The position numbers and the translations under genes are program-made. DNA of 41,805 bases from an uncultured Pseudomonadota bacterium (GTDB taxonomy: Bacteria > Pseudomonadota > Alphaproteobacteria > Rs-D84). Under the pieces are notes generated by a model. The model did no database searches, was not told where the DNA came from, and was given only the letters and a program-made list of their open reading frames with translations. The DNA is taken from the NCBI GenBank assembly GCA_949292385.1, contig CASEZC010000008.1, forward strand, positions 1 through 41,805. The letters run 5' to 3'. Shown piece after piece: positions 17,854 to 25,790 of the stretch; position 1 is the stretch's first letter, and each line of letters begins with the position of its first letter.

Positions 17854-19139
17854 TTCTTTTTAATCCATCCGATTGCGCTGCCTACTTTTTTTGACCAGTC
17901 TTTTGTATTTTTCCAGATTGTGTTTGTATCTTTTTTGACTTGGTTATATAGCGCGTCTTTACCTTTGCCTACATAAGCATCAAGCTTTTGACGTGTCATG
18001 TTAAATATACTTAACATCAGATAAAAAGTTAAAACAGAAGATAACCAAAGTATAGAATGTTCACCAAATCCCATAGCACTATTTGCAACTTGTGGTACAT
18101 TTGAAGACGCACTTCCGCCTGCGGCTACGACAAATACCGAAGAACTCCATTGGAATAAAGATTTTATAATCGCAATATTTACGCAAAGAATAAAAGCGCA
18201 AGAAATCATGGTTAAAATTAATTGCTGTAACGCTTTTGTTATTCCAGAAAAAGCAGGCCATATATCGAACCATTTATCGTTTGGTTTAACAACATATACA
18301 AGGACTTGGAACGGATATAAAATTAATGCCATACCGAAGTCAAAAATAGCCTGTATTATAAGCAGTGCCATGAACAAGTTGCTGGAAACAAAAGTAAAAA
18401 CTAAAAGTATTCCCGTAACAAGATTTAAGAAGTCTTCGCCACCATGTGGAACAAGCGTAACTAATCCGCGCAATCCGCGTTTAATAAAATCAAAGCCTCG
18501 CTTTATTACTTGATTGTTTGCATGAGATATATCCGCAACAGGTTGTATCATAAAGTCACAACTGGATTCAGAAATCCAACCTTTATCTACGATAGATTTT
18601 GGGCATTCTATTTTTTCTGCTTTTATGCCTGTTTCGTTCAGACTGTTCGTAAGACTTTCTGTATAAATAGCCCCAAATTGTAAGAAAGGGTTAACCAAAA
18701 ACTCTGTAAGGTAAACAGGTTTTAATTGTAATAATATAAGCGCTGCAATAATTGCGCGAATAGTTGGTTTTAGTGTATTTGTTATGATAGACATTGCGTC
18801 TGCTTTCCCGTCTACCAATTCTCCACCACCAGAAAAACCAAAGAAAGAAACCCACATCTTAGGGAAATACATTTTTAGAACATACAGAGATAAAGAAATG
18901 ACTAAAAATCCCCATACTAAAATGTAAATTATGCCATCACCATTTCCGACGAAAAATTCGTATCCGCCAGTTGCCACCGCCATAAATGCATCAAGAATAT
19001 TAGGAATTAACGGGGCTAAGTTTAAAGCGTCAACAATATCTGCTTTTGCTGGCACCGGCATAAGCATAAATGCGCACAAGAGCAAAGCCGGAAAAAGCCT
19101 TTTTATAAATGTTAAAAATTTATATTTGAATAAATTCAT
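17850..19139 (-). CDS. VirB6/TrbL-like T4SS inner-membrane protein, copy 1
   Basis: 429 residues, first gene of the four-gene minus operon. A signal peptide (residues 1-33, ending AKA) is followed by hydrophobic segments. The family motif is NPFLQFGAIY with a cysteine about 22 residues later, and the second motif is FGMALILYPF. A hydrophilic loop with two cysteines (IECPKS, SSCDFM) sits in the middle. The basic tail has NTIWKNTKDWSKK, similar to tails of copies 3 and 5. There is no CxxC near the N terminus. The ATG has AGAGAGA upstream and an extended -10 box. It starts about 70 bp from the divergent copy 5. Confidence 0.72.
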   Translation of the reverse strand: MNLFKYKFLTFIKRLFPALLLCAFMLMPVPAKADIVDALNLAPLIPNILDAFMAVATGGYEFFVGNGDGIIYILVWGFLVISLSLYVLKMYFPKMWVSFFGFSGGGELVDGKADAMSIITNTLKPTIRAIIAALILLQLKPVYLTEFLVNPFLQFGAIYTESLTNSLNETGIKAEKIECPKSIVDKGWISESSCDFMIQPVADISHANNQVIKRGFDFIKRGLRGLVTLVPHGGEDFLNLVTGILLVFTFVSSNLFMALLIIQAIFDFGMALILYPFQVLVYVVKPNDKWFDIWPAFSGITKALQQLILTMISCAFILCVNIAIIKSLFQWSSSVFVVAAGGSASSNVPQVANSAMGFGEHSILWLSSVLTFYLMLSIFNMTRQKLDAYVGKGKDALYNQVKKDTNTIWKNTKDWSKKVGSAIGWIKKK

Positions 19140-19165
19140 TCTCTCTAAATTATTTTATCTTTTCA

Positions 19166-19174
19166 ATTATATCA
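19166..19174 (-). promoter_or_regulatory. Extended -10 of the VirB6-like operon
   Basis: TGATATAAT on the minus strand, 26 nt upstream of the copy 1 ATG, with an AGAGAGA ribosome site in between. It is nearly back-to-back with the plus-strand box at 19191-19199. Confidence 0.65.
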
Positions 19175-19190
19175 CATTTATTGCAAAATA

Positions 19191-19199
19191 TGGTATACT
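19191..19199 (+). promoter_or_regulatory. Extended -10 of the divergent VirB6-like gene
   Basis: TGGTATACT ends 8 nt before the ATG at 19208. The mRNA would be leaderless. This supports ATG 19208 over the in-frame start at 19181, which lies upstream of the box. Confidence 0.62.
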
Positions 19200-19207
19200 T
19201 AAAAACA

Positions 19208-20497
19208 ATGAACAGGCTAAAAAAGTTTTGGATAGTCTTTTTATCGTTCTTGCCGTTTTCGGCAGGTGCTGCTATACCACTTGTAGTGGGTGCAATCGCA
19301 GGCGTTGGCGCAATTGCAGGTTTTTCTATTTATAGAACGGCAGCGCCCGTAGATATGCAAGATGCACTAAGTTTTTTTTCTACCTGTTGGTCTTGCCAAA
19401 TGTTCTCAGAAATAATGGCAACGATGTCAGGTTTATTGCCACGTGCATATAGCGCCATAGGCAGTGTTATTTTTCCGTTTGCTCTTGGTTTAACGGCTGT
19501 GTGGTTCGCATGGAAATTATTAGCAGGCTTTTTAAATGCAAAAATAGATGAACCTTGGGGGCTGGTAAGTACATTTAGTGTACGTTTTATGAAGTTGGCT
19601 TTTGTTGGTGCGTTATTATTAATACCTTTGCCACGGTTAATTACAAGTGTTGTGATAGAGCCTATTTTTAATGTAGGACTTTCTTTGAACAGGGCAGTTT
19701 CAGGAAATGAAGATTTTGCAAAGTGTGTTGTTGCAACGGCAATTGCTGATCCTGCCTCGGTAAGTGAATCTGCTGCGGAATCTGGGGCGTATTCACCAAA
19801 ATTACGTCATAATTTAGCGTGCGAGATTGCAAATGTCCATCAGATGACCGGTCTTGGTATGACGGTTGGTTGGACTATGCTGAATATGGCGTTTAATGAA
19901 GAATATATGCATAAGATAATGTGGGGAGTACCAATTTTCCCAAATGTTCCTATTTTCTTTGCTGGTTTATTGATTTTAGTGTTGTTCTTTTTTGCACTAC
20001 TGCCGATACCTTTGTATTTCTTAGAGATATTTATAAGTTTATCGTTAGATTTAATAATGTTGCCGTTTATGATGTTGTCTTGGCTCTTTAAGGGATGGTC
20101 AGTATTTCCTGATGGTGGTGGAAATATAAAAAATACTATAAATAATGTTATAAAAGGGACAGCTGGAATTGCTATGGTTGGTGTGTTTGTGACCTTTGCC
20201 ATAATGTTTTTAAACGCAATATTTGGTCAATGGGATGGGGCGGATAGGTTGCAATTAGCATTATCTCAGAATGATTCTAGTATTTTGATGGATGGTTTAA
20301 TGATGCGAAACGACAGCATAGTAACGATTATTTTAATGGGAATTTTCATTGCTATGTTTATGACGATGATACCTGCATTGGTAAAAACGCTGTTTGCGAA
20401 TGTAAATATACCTACAAGTTTTTATGAAACGACAAAAAAGAACATAGATATTACGTGGCAAAACCTTAAAAAATGGTATTCCGCACTAAAAAAATAA
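19208..20497 (+). CDS. VirB6/TrbL-like T4SS inner-membrane protein, copy 5
   Basis: 429 residues, divergent from the other four. Residues 1-22 look like a signal peptide or anchor (ending SAGAA), a glycine-rich hydrophobic helix follows (23-42), then C60-W-S-C63 as in copies 2 and 3. The shared motifs appear as EPIFNVGLSL, a cysteine about 20 residues later (FAKC), and LDLIMLPF. Several further membrane helices precede a basic tail (ITWQNLKKWYSALKK) similar to those of copies 1 and 3. The start is chosen because an extended -10 box lies just upstream and within the longer frame. Leaderless expression would separate its translation control from that of the operon. Confidence 0.74.
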   Translation: MNRLKKFWIVFLSFLPFSAGAAIPLVVGAIAGVGAIAGFSIYRTAAPVDMQDALSFFSTCWSCQMFSEIMATMSGLLPRAYSAIGSVIFPFALGLTAVWFAWKLLAGFLNAKIDEPWGLVSTFSVRFMKLAFVGALLLIPLPRLITSVVIEPIFNVGLSLNRAVSGNEDFAKCVVATAIADPASVSESAAESGAYSPKLRHNLACEIANVHQMTGLGMTVGWTMLNMAFNEEYMHKIMWGVPIFPNVPIFFAGLLILVLFFFALLPIPLYFLEIFISLSLDLIMLPFMMLSWLFKGWSVFPDGGGNIKNTINNVIKGTAGIAMVGVFVTFAIMFLNAIFGQWDGADRLQLALSQNDSSILMDGLMMRNDSIVTIILMGIFIAMFMTMIPALVKTLFANVNIPTSFYETTKKNIDITWQNLKKWYSALKK

Positions 20498-20502
20498 AAA
20501 AT

Positions 20503-20536
20503 CAAGTGCTTTATTTACAGCAGGGTACTTTTTTGT
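20503..20536 (+). terminator. Possible weak terminator after the divergent VirB6-like gene
   Basis: AAGTGC can pair with GTACTT (one G-T pair) around a loop of about 17 nt, followed by T6. The stem is short and the loop long. Confidence 0.3.
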
Positions 20537-20548
20537 ATATTCCGAATC

Positions 20549-20557
20549 TGATATAAT
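20549..20557 (+). promoter_or_regulatory. Extended -10 of the 172-aa unknown
   Basis: TGATATAAT ends 8 nt before the ATG at 20566, again implying a leaderless transcript. No Shine-Dalgarno is visible. Confidence 0.65.
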
Positions 20558-20565
20558 TCATATCA

Positions 20566-21084
20566 ATGAAACAGTTTCCGATTCTTTATTGGCCACGCAA
20601 GACGACAGCGGATACAGAATATCAGCTGTCTCGTAAGGTTATAAACGCCGCCACCGGTGTGATGCCAGAAGTAATAACTGGTGATTTAGACTTGCAGGCA
20701 TTGCTTACATCTAATCCAGATGCAACGGTTTATTACCCTGTTTTCTGTGAATCGACGGGATGGTGGGGTGAATTACTGGGAACAGATGCAACTGTGACGG
20801 ATAAAATGATAATTTCACCTGAATGTCAGTTGATGGTCATAGAATCAAAGAATTACGCAAAGGGTCGCGAAAAAGCGGGTAAAAACCAGCTGCTGGCGGC
20901 GGAAATATATCCGGCCAGCGGCTTTTTCAAGAAAATGAATTCTGGTATTGCGACTGTTGCGGACATGTTAGCGACAGATGCAGGAACGATACTGGCGTTA
21001 TTTTCTGGTAAAAACCAGAATCAGTTTATAAACGTTCTGGAATCGACGGGTAATTCTTATCTTGGATGCATAGGCAGATATTAA
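20566..21084 (+). CDS. Hypothetical protein, 172 aa
   Basis: Not recognised. The protein is soluble-looking, without a signal peptide. It has an N-terminal YWPRK stretch, an acidic segment (EVITGDLDLQ), a VYYPVFCESTGWWGELLG segment and a C-terminal half rich in Ala/Gly/Thr (IATVADMLATDAGTILALF). The three cysteines are not arranged as a metal site. It has its own leaderless-type promoter and stands between the divergent VirB6-like gene and rpmE. Position alone suggests a possible link with the secretion genes, but nothing in the sequence proves it. Confidence 0.7.
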   Translation: MKQFPILYWPRKTTADTEYQLSRKVINAATGVMPEVITGDLDLQALLTSNPDATVYYPVFCESTGWWGELLGTDATVTDKMIISPECQLMVIESKNYAKGREKAGKNQLLAAEIYPASGFFKKMNSGIATVADMLATDAGTILALFSGKNQNQFINVLESTGNSYLGCIGRY

Positions 21085-21098
21085 TTTATTAATAATTC

Positions 21099-21126
21099 TT
21101 GCTTTCTGTAAAATAACTTGTATAAT
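21099..21126 (+). promoter_or_regulatory. Promoter of rpmE
   Basis: TTGCTT, 16-bp spacer, TATAAT. Transcription would start near 21133, leaving a leader of about 28 nt with a GGG-containing ribosome site. Confidence 0.65.
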
Positions 21127-21160
21127 TTTCAAGCTTAAAAAAATTAAAAAGGGTAAAAAG

Positions 21161-21373
21161 ATGAAAAAAGGCATTCATCCAGAATATCATGAAATTAACG
21201 TTACAATGACTAACGGCAAGACAGTAAAGATGTATTCTTCTGTAAAGAAAGACTTGGTTTTGTCTACAGATAACTTGAATCATTCTGCTTGGACAGGTCA
21301 GCGTACAAACGCAGGTGACAAGGGTCGTCGTGCGGCAGAATTTAAGAATAAATTTGCTGGATTTAATTTCTAA
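21161..21373 (+). CDS. rpmE: 50S ribosomal protein L31
   Basis: Large-subunit protein at the inter-subunit bridge. The 70 residues begin MKKGIHPEYHEI and carry HSAWTGQR and the FAGF terminal motif of the family. There are no CxxC zinc-binding cysteines, so it is the cysteine-less form. The ribosome site is the AAGGGTAAAAAG before the ATG. The IMPase-like gene follows after 28 nt and is probably cotranscribed. Confidence 0.96.
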   Translation: MKKGIHPEYHEINVTMTNGKTVKMYSSVKKDLVLSTDNLNHSAWTGQRTNAGDKGRRAAEFKNKFAGFNF

Positions 21374-21401
21374 GTTCAAATATATCTGACGGGGGCAGAG
21401 T

Positions 21402-22106
21402 ATGGAACTGTTAATAAAAGGTTCTTCGGAATTAAACAGGATGTTTATGGCGTTGCAGCGTACAGCGTCTGGTTTGCGTCATGATTTCGGGGAAGTTGAA
21501 AATTTACAGCAGTCTTTGCGTGGTGCGCGTGATTTTGTACAAAAGGCATCTGCGCGTATAGAAGAAAGTATTCTGTCAGATTTATTGTTGGTTCGTCCAT
21601 CTGCTGGTTTATTGACACCGAATGTTTCGCATGACGGTGATGGACGTGATGAATTTGTGCTGGCATTGTCTGGTGCGGCAAATTTTGTTCGTGGTAATCC
21701 GCATTTTGCGATTTCTTTGGCTTTGCGTAGTAATGATGAAACAAAAATCGCATTGGTTTATTCACCAATAGATGAAAGATTATATTATGCCGAAGCAGAA
21801 CGTGGTGCATACGTGTTTTCAGCATATCATTCAGCAAAAGTAAAGGTTTCTAATTTATCAGAGCCGGCTGATTTAACGGTTGGTTATAATACGTCAGATA
21901 CAAGAAAGACAATTGGTGACGTTCGTCGTACGGGTTGTCCAGCGTTAGATTTAGCATGGGTTGCAGCTGGAAAGCTGGACGCATTCGTTTCGGATCCGCT
22001 TGATTATGCTGAGGTTGCAGCCGGAGAACTTCTTGTTCGCGAGGCGGGCGGTAAGATAGAAATGGGTACAGATTTGATTGCAACGAACGGTAAAGTAGAA
22101 TTATAA
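21402..22106 (+). CDS. Inositol monophosphatase (SuhB)-like protein without catalytic residues
   Basis: 234-residue member of the IMPase fold by overall pattern: an N-terminal helix pair, an N-F-x-R/H-G-x-P/N-H-F-x-I-S block (ANFVRGNPHFAISL, about 93-106) and a C-terminal EVAAGELLVREAGG block. The active-site sequence that is DPxDGTTNF in active enzymes reads LALSGAANF here, so both metal-binding aspartates are replaced (Leu, Ser). The Asp before the final helix is replaced by Glu, and the upstream Glu pair is absent. It is therefore probably not a phosphatase. E. coli SuhB has a known non-catalytic role in rRNA antitermination, and this gene follows rpmE, so a ribosome-linked role is possible but inferred. 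GGGGG precedes the ATG. Confidence 0.75.
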   Translation: MELLIKGSSELNRMFMALQRTASGLRHDFGEVENLQQSLRGARDFVQKASARIEESILSDLLLVRPSAGLLTPNVSHDGDGRDEFVLALSGAANFVRGNPHFAISLALRSNDETKIALVYSPIDERLYYAEAERGAYVFSAYHSAKVKVSNLSEPADLTVGYNTSDTRKTIGDVRRTGCPALDLAWVAAGKLDAFVSDPLDYAEVAAGELLVREAGGKIEMGTDLIATNGKVEL

Positions 22107-22107
22107 A

Positions 22108-22130
22108 AGAACCGCATAAGCGGTTTTTTT
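22108..22130 (+). terminator. Terminator of rpmE and the IMPase-like gene
   Basis: Stem AACCGC/GCGGTT with loop ATAA and a run of seven T. Confidence 0.88.
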
Positions 22131-22153
22131 AAGCTAAACAAATAATTTTTTAT

Positions 22154-22212
22154 AACTCGGTTTTCGGCGTGACAGAAAATTTTCTCTCCTCTGGATCGTT
22201 GTATGCCGAGTT
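22154..22212 (+). other. Inverted repeat upstream of the PBP1A gene
   Basis: AACTCGG (22154-22160) pairs perfectly with CCGAGTT (22206-22212); CGGC inside it can instead pair with GCCG, which overlaps the second arm. A T run (CCTTTTTA) follows. It may be a structured leader or small RNA. The rest of the 22131-22271 gap shows nothing further. Confidence 0.3.
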
Positions 22213-22271
22213 GCCTTTTTATTGTAATACAAAACTTGCAAAGGCAGAATAAATATCTTAAACTTTCGCTT

Positions 22272-24311
22272 ATGAAATTAAAAAAAATATTACGTGTTTT
22301 ACTAAATTTATTATTTTGGGGCTTTACCGCAGGCATTGCGGCATTAGCTGTATTAATTTTAATATATGGAAATGATTTGCCAGATTATAAGAAGTTGGCA
22401 ACATACGCACCGCCTGTTGCGACGCGTTTATACGCTTCTGACGGCAGTTTGTTGATAGAATATGCCGAAGAACGTCGTGTTTTTATAGATTTTGCAGATA
22501 TGCCACCACAGTTGGTAAATGCGTTTATTGCAGCAGAAGATCAAAACTTTTGGACGCATCCTGGTATTGATGTACAAGGAATTGCCCGTGCTTTGGTTAA
22601 TAACAGTATGAGAATGTTTGGCTTTAATACAAGCTTTTCTGGTGCTTCAACGATAACGCAGCAGGTTGCAAAGAACTTCTTTTTAACTTCAGAAAGAACA
22701 ATTTCTCGTAAGATAAAAGAAGCGATATTAGCACTTCGTCTGGAACGCAGTTTTTCAAAGCAACATATAATGACGCTGTATCTTAATCAAATCTTTTTAG
22801 GTGCACGCGCATATGGCGTGGGTTCAGCGGCATTGATGTATTTTAATAAGCCAGTGTCTGAATTGAGCTTGGCAGAATGCGCATTTTTGGCTTCTTTACC
22901 AAAGGCGCCAAACAATCGTGACCGTGCGATAGAAAGAAGGAATTATGTTTTACGTCGTATGGTGGAAGAAGGTTTTATTACGCAGGCGCAGGCAGATGAA
23001 GCAGCTGCGGAACCATTAAATATAAACAGTGGTTTTACCGCGCAAATGGAAGAAGATTTTCAATATTTCGCAGAAGACGTTCGTCGTCAACTGCTTGAAA
23101 CTCTTGGTCGTGAAACGTTGTACAACCAGGGTTTGTATATAAAAACAACGATAGTTCCAGAATTTCAGCGTGCCGCCAGTGCAGCATTGAATAAAGAGTT
23201 GGATAATTATAACAATGGGCGTGAAGAAAAATTACAGGGCGCAATAATTGCTATGAATCCGCATACGGGGCGTATATTGGCAATGTCTGGTGGCCGTTCT
23301 TTTTCTGAAAGTTCTTTTAATCGTGCAACGCAGGCTATGCGCCAGATAGGTAGTACGATAAAACCGTTTGCTTATCTTGCCGCGTTAGAGCGTGGTATGT
23401 CACCGCAAACGATGATTTTAGATGCACCGATTGTTGGTTGGCGTGAAGATAACACGTTATGGAAACCAGAAAATTATGATAAAAAGTTTTTAGGAGAAAT
23501 ACCTTTGCGTTTATCGTTGGAAACTTCAAGAAATGTTCCAACAGTTAGATTGGTACAACAGATAGGTGTAGAGAACGCAATAGGTGTTGCGCAGAGATTT
23601 GGGGTATATCCACCAGATTTGGATAATATTAATTTGTCGTTAGCCTTGGGTTCTGGAGAAACGACTTTGCAGCGTTTGGTTTTAGGTTATTCTGCTTTTG
23701 TAAATGGTGGCTATGCTATTCAACCAAAGTTAGTAGACTATATCGAAGATAGATACGGCAGGGTCATAGACGGTCAAAAAACAGAACTTGTAGAATGGCA
23801 AGAAGGTATGTTGCCAGAAGAAAAGGTTGTAGATACCGAACCTTTGGCAGATGCACAGAGTCTATATCAAATAGTTTCTATATTGCAGGGTGTTGTAGAA
23901 CGTGGTTCTGGCAAGCAGGCGCGCGTTCCTGGTCATACAATCGCTGGGAAAACAGGGACTACGAACGAAGTAAAAGACGTTTGGTTTATAGGTTTTTCTA
24001 AAAACTTAATAGCAGGTGTATATCTTGGTTTTGATACGCCAAAGCCTTTGGGAAAAGGGGCAGGCAGTCATATGGCAGCACGTGTGTTTGCTGACTTTAT
24101 GAAAGTTGCATTGGCAAACGAAAAAGATCAGCCTTTTGCGGTTCCTGATGGTATGACATTTGTTCGTGTAAATCGTCGTAGTGGCGCGGCTGCATCAGCT
24201 GACCCAAACGGCATAATTATTACCGAAGCTTTCAAAGAAGGGCAAGGTCCAAACCCAGCCCCAAGTGTTAAAGCCAAGGTAACAGAACCTATTGTCGGTG
24301 GTGTATTTTAG
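22272..24311 (+). CDS. mrcA: Penicillin-binding protein 1A (bifunctional class A PBP)
   Basis: Polymerises and cross-links peptidoglycan at the inner membrane. From ATG 22272 it has 679 residues. A short cytoplasmic basic stretch precedes one membrane anchor (about 12-36). The GT51 glycosyltransferase domain has the EDQNFWTHPG motif with catalytic Glu89, then STITQQVAKN. The transpeptidase domain has S361-T-I-K364, SRN and K560-TGTT. The usual extra OB-like insert of PBP1A is reduced, and the tail is Pro/Ala-rich. The frame extends 23 codons upstream to ATG 22203, but that stretch does not look like a PBP N terminus and neither start has a good ribosome site. Next to mraY, ftsW and murG, in keeping with a wall-synthesis cluster. 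Confidence 0.94.
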   Translation: MKLKKILRVLLNLLFWGFTAGIAALAVLILIYGNDLPDYKKLATYAPPVATRLYASDGSLLIEYAEERRVFIDFADMPPQLVNAFIAAEDQNFWTHPGIDVQGIARALVNNSMRMFGFNTSFSGASTITQQVAKNFFLTSERTISRKIKEAILALRLERSFSKQHIMTLYLNQIFLGARAYGVGSAALMYFNKPVSELSLAECAFLASLPKAPNNRDRAIERRNYVLRRMVEEGFITQAQADEAAAEPLNINSGFTAQMEEDFQYFAEDVRRQLLETLGRETLYNQGLYIKTTIVPEFQRAASAALNKELDNYNNGREEKLQGAIIAMNPHTGRILAMSGGRSFSESSFNRATQAMRQIGSTIKPFAYLAALERGMSPQTMILDAPIVGWREDNTLWKPENYDKKFLGEIPLRLSLETSRNVPTVRLVQQIGVENAIGVAQRFGVYPPDLDNINLSLALGSGETTLQRLVLGYSAFVNGGYAIQPKLVDYIEDRYGRVIDGQKTELVEWQEGMLPEEKVVDTEPLADAQSLYQIVSILQGVVERGSGKQARVPGHTIAGKTGTTNEVKDVWFIGFSKNLIAGVYLGFDTPKPLGKGAGSHMAARVFADFMKVALANEKDQPFAVPDGMTFVRVNRRSGAAASADPNGIIITEAFKEGQGPNPAPSVKAKVTEPIVGGVF

Positions 24312-24347
24312 GTGTATATTAAATTTAAATAAAAAAGGAGAAGAGAA

Positions 24348-24644
24348 ATGAAAAAGTTTTTACCTTTAATAGCGATTGGCTTAGCACTTTCTGCATGTGA
24401 AAAGACGGAAGTTATAAATGCAACTTGTGGCGATTATAACGTTGAAATTTTAATGTCAGAAGACGGTGAAAAATTGAATGCCGTAATTAATGGTGATTCT
24501 ATGACTTTGGATATAGCAATGTCAGCATCTGGTGCAAGATATGTTGGTAACTTAAATGACACAGTTGTAACATTGTGGAATAAAGGACAGGATTGGTCTT
24601 TGTTCTTTAATGACGGAGAAGCAATAGTTTGTGAAGTCAAATAA
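24348..24644 (+). CDS. MliC-like lysozyme-inhibitor lipoprotein (probable)
   Basis: 98-residue lipoprotein: signal peptide with lipobox L-S-A-Cys17. The mature part holds Cys27 and Cys95, an SASGARYV motif and an LWNKGQDWSLFF segment, which match the pattern of membrane-bound C-type lysozyme inhibitors (MliC/PliC): SxSGxRY with a downstream W-x-KG and a terminal cysteine pair. It would sit in the outer or inner membrane leaflet facing the periplasm and protect peptidoglycan from host lysozyme. The ribosome site is AAAAGGAGAAG. It lies 36 nt after mrcA and could be cotranscribed. Confidence 0.78.
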   Translation: MKKFLPLIAIGLALSACEKTEVINATCGDYNVEILMSEDGEKLNAVINGDSMTLDIAMSASGARYVGNLNDTVVTLWNKGQDWSLFFNDGEAIVCEVK

Positions 24645-24698
24645 TTTTGTAATGTTAAATTAATGTGGTAGAATGTCAGCATAAGAAGGAGAATTTTT

Positions 24699-25787
24699 AT
24701 GCTGACATCTTTTTTGTTAGATAATGGCGCCAGATTTTTTGCAAGCGGCTGGACTCAGTTTGCTGCTGCGTTTGGTGTCGCTTTTTTAATAGTTTTATTG
24801 TTTGGAAAGTCATTTATTGGCGCGATGCATCGTCTGCAAAAGAAGGGCCAGCCTATAAGTGAAAATGTTCCCGAATCGCATCGTAAAAAAGCTGGCACGC
24901 CTACCATGGGTGGAATACTTGTCTGTATATCAATAATAATCGCCAGTGTTTTATTTATGCCATTAGAAAATCCAACAGGTTGGATTGCTTTATTGGCATT
25001 GGTATTATTCGGGTTGATAGGATTTGCAGATGATTATAAAAAAGTAGTTTCACAATCTAAAAAGGCTTCTAATGGTCTTTCGCCTGCATTTCGTTTAACA
25101 GTGGAAGCGCTGTGTGTTATTGTTTTGGCATTTTTAATTAATAAGACTATGCCACCATATATTCCAGAATTATCTTTGTCGTTGCCGTTTGGTATTATTT
25201 TGCCACTGGGAATTTTTTATTATGTATTTGCTTACTTTGTTATTGCCGGCAGTGCAAATGCGACAAATATAACTGACGGGCTGGATGGTATGTTGGCTAA
25301 GTTATATATGCCCGTATTGGTTGTGTTAGTGGTTGCTCTTTATGGTGCGACGCGTATAGGATTTATGGATACAGTAATGTTCTTGCCAACTGCAAGTGGG
25401 CTCTATGCAGTTTTAGGAGCAGCCTTTGGTGCTGTTCTTGGTTTCTTGTGGTATAACTCAAAACCTGCTTCTATTTTTATGGGAGATGTAGGCTCTTTGG
25501 CACTTGGTGGTTTTATGGGTACTGTCGCAATGTTATTAAAGTCGGAAATAATAATGGCAATTTCTGCTGGTATGATGGTTTTGATTTTGTTGTCGTCTTT
25601 TATTCAGACAATGTATTTCAAAGCGTCTCGTAAAATAACAGGTACTGGTAAAAGAGTATTTTTGCGTGCGCCATTACATCATCATTTTGAAGAACTTGGC
25701 TGGACTGAAACGAAGATAGTAGAAAGATTTTTTATAGTATCTATTCTATTTTCTGGTCTGGCGTTGGTCTTGTTAAAGTTCGCGTAA
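24699..25787 (+). CDS. mraY: Phospho-N-acetylmuramoyl-pentapeptide transferase
   Basis: Transfers phospho-MurNAc-pentapeptide to undecaprenyl phosphate to make lipid I; polytopic inner-membrane enzyme. The 362 residues match the family. Motifs visible: PTMGGILV, FADDYKK with the catalytic aspartate pair, NATNITDGLDGM, MGDVGSLALGG and APLHHHFEELGW. AAGGAGA precedes the ATG. It is followed by its own terminator, so it is not cotranscribed with ftsW. In the common dcw order murD would follow here; it does not. Confidence 0.97.
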   Translation: MLTSFLLDNGARFFASGWTQFAAAFGVAFLIVLLFGKSFIGAMHRLQKKGQPISENVPESHRKKAGTPTMGGILVCISIIIASVLFMPLENPTGWIALLALVLFGLIGFADDYKKVVSQSKKASNGLSPAFRLTVEALCVIVLAFLINKTMPPYIPELSLSLPFGIILPLGIFYYVFAYFVIAGSANATNITDGLDGMLAKLYMPVLVVLVVALYGATRIGFMDTVMFLPTASGLYAVLGAAFGAVLGFLWYNSKPASIFMGDVGSLALGGFMGTVAMLLKSEIIMAISAGMMVLILLSSFIQTMYFKASRKITGTGKRVFLRAPLHHHFEELGWTETKIVERFFIVSILFSGLALVLLKFA

Positions 25788-25790
25788 ATA

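Noticed and set aside
22203-22271. N-terminal extension of PBP1A
   Set aside because: The 23 added residues do not resemble a PBP N terminus and overlap the inverted-repeat region; the basic-plus-hydrophobic anchor begins at ATG 22272.
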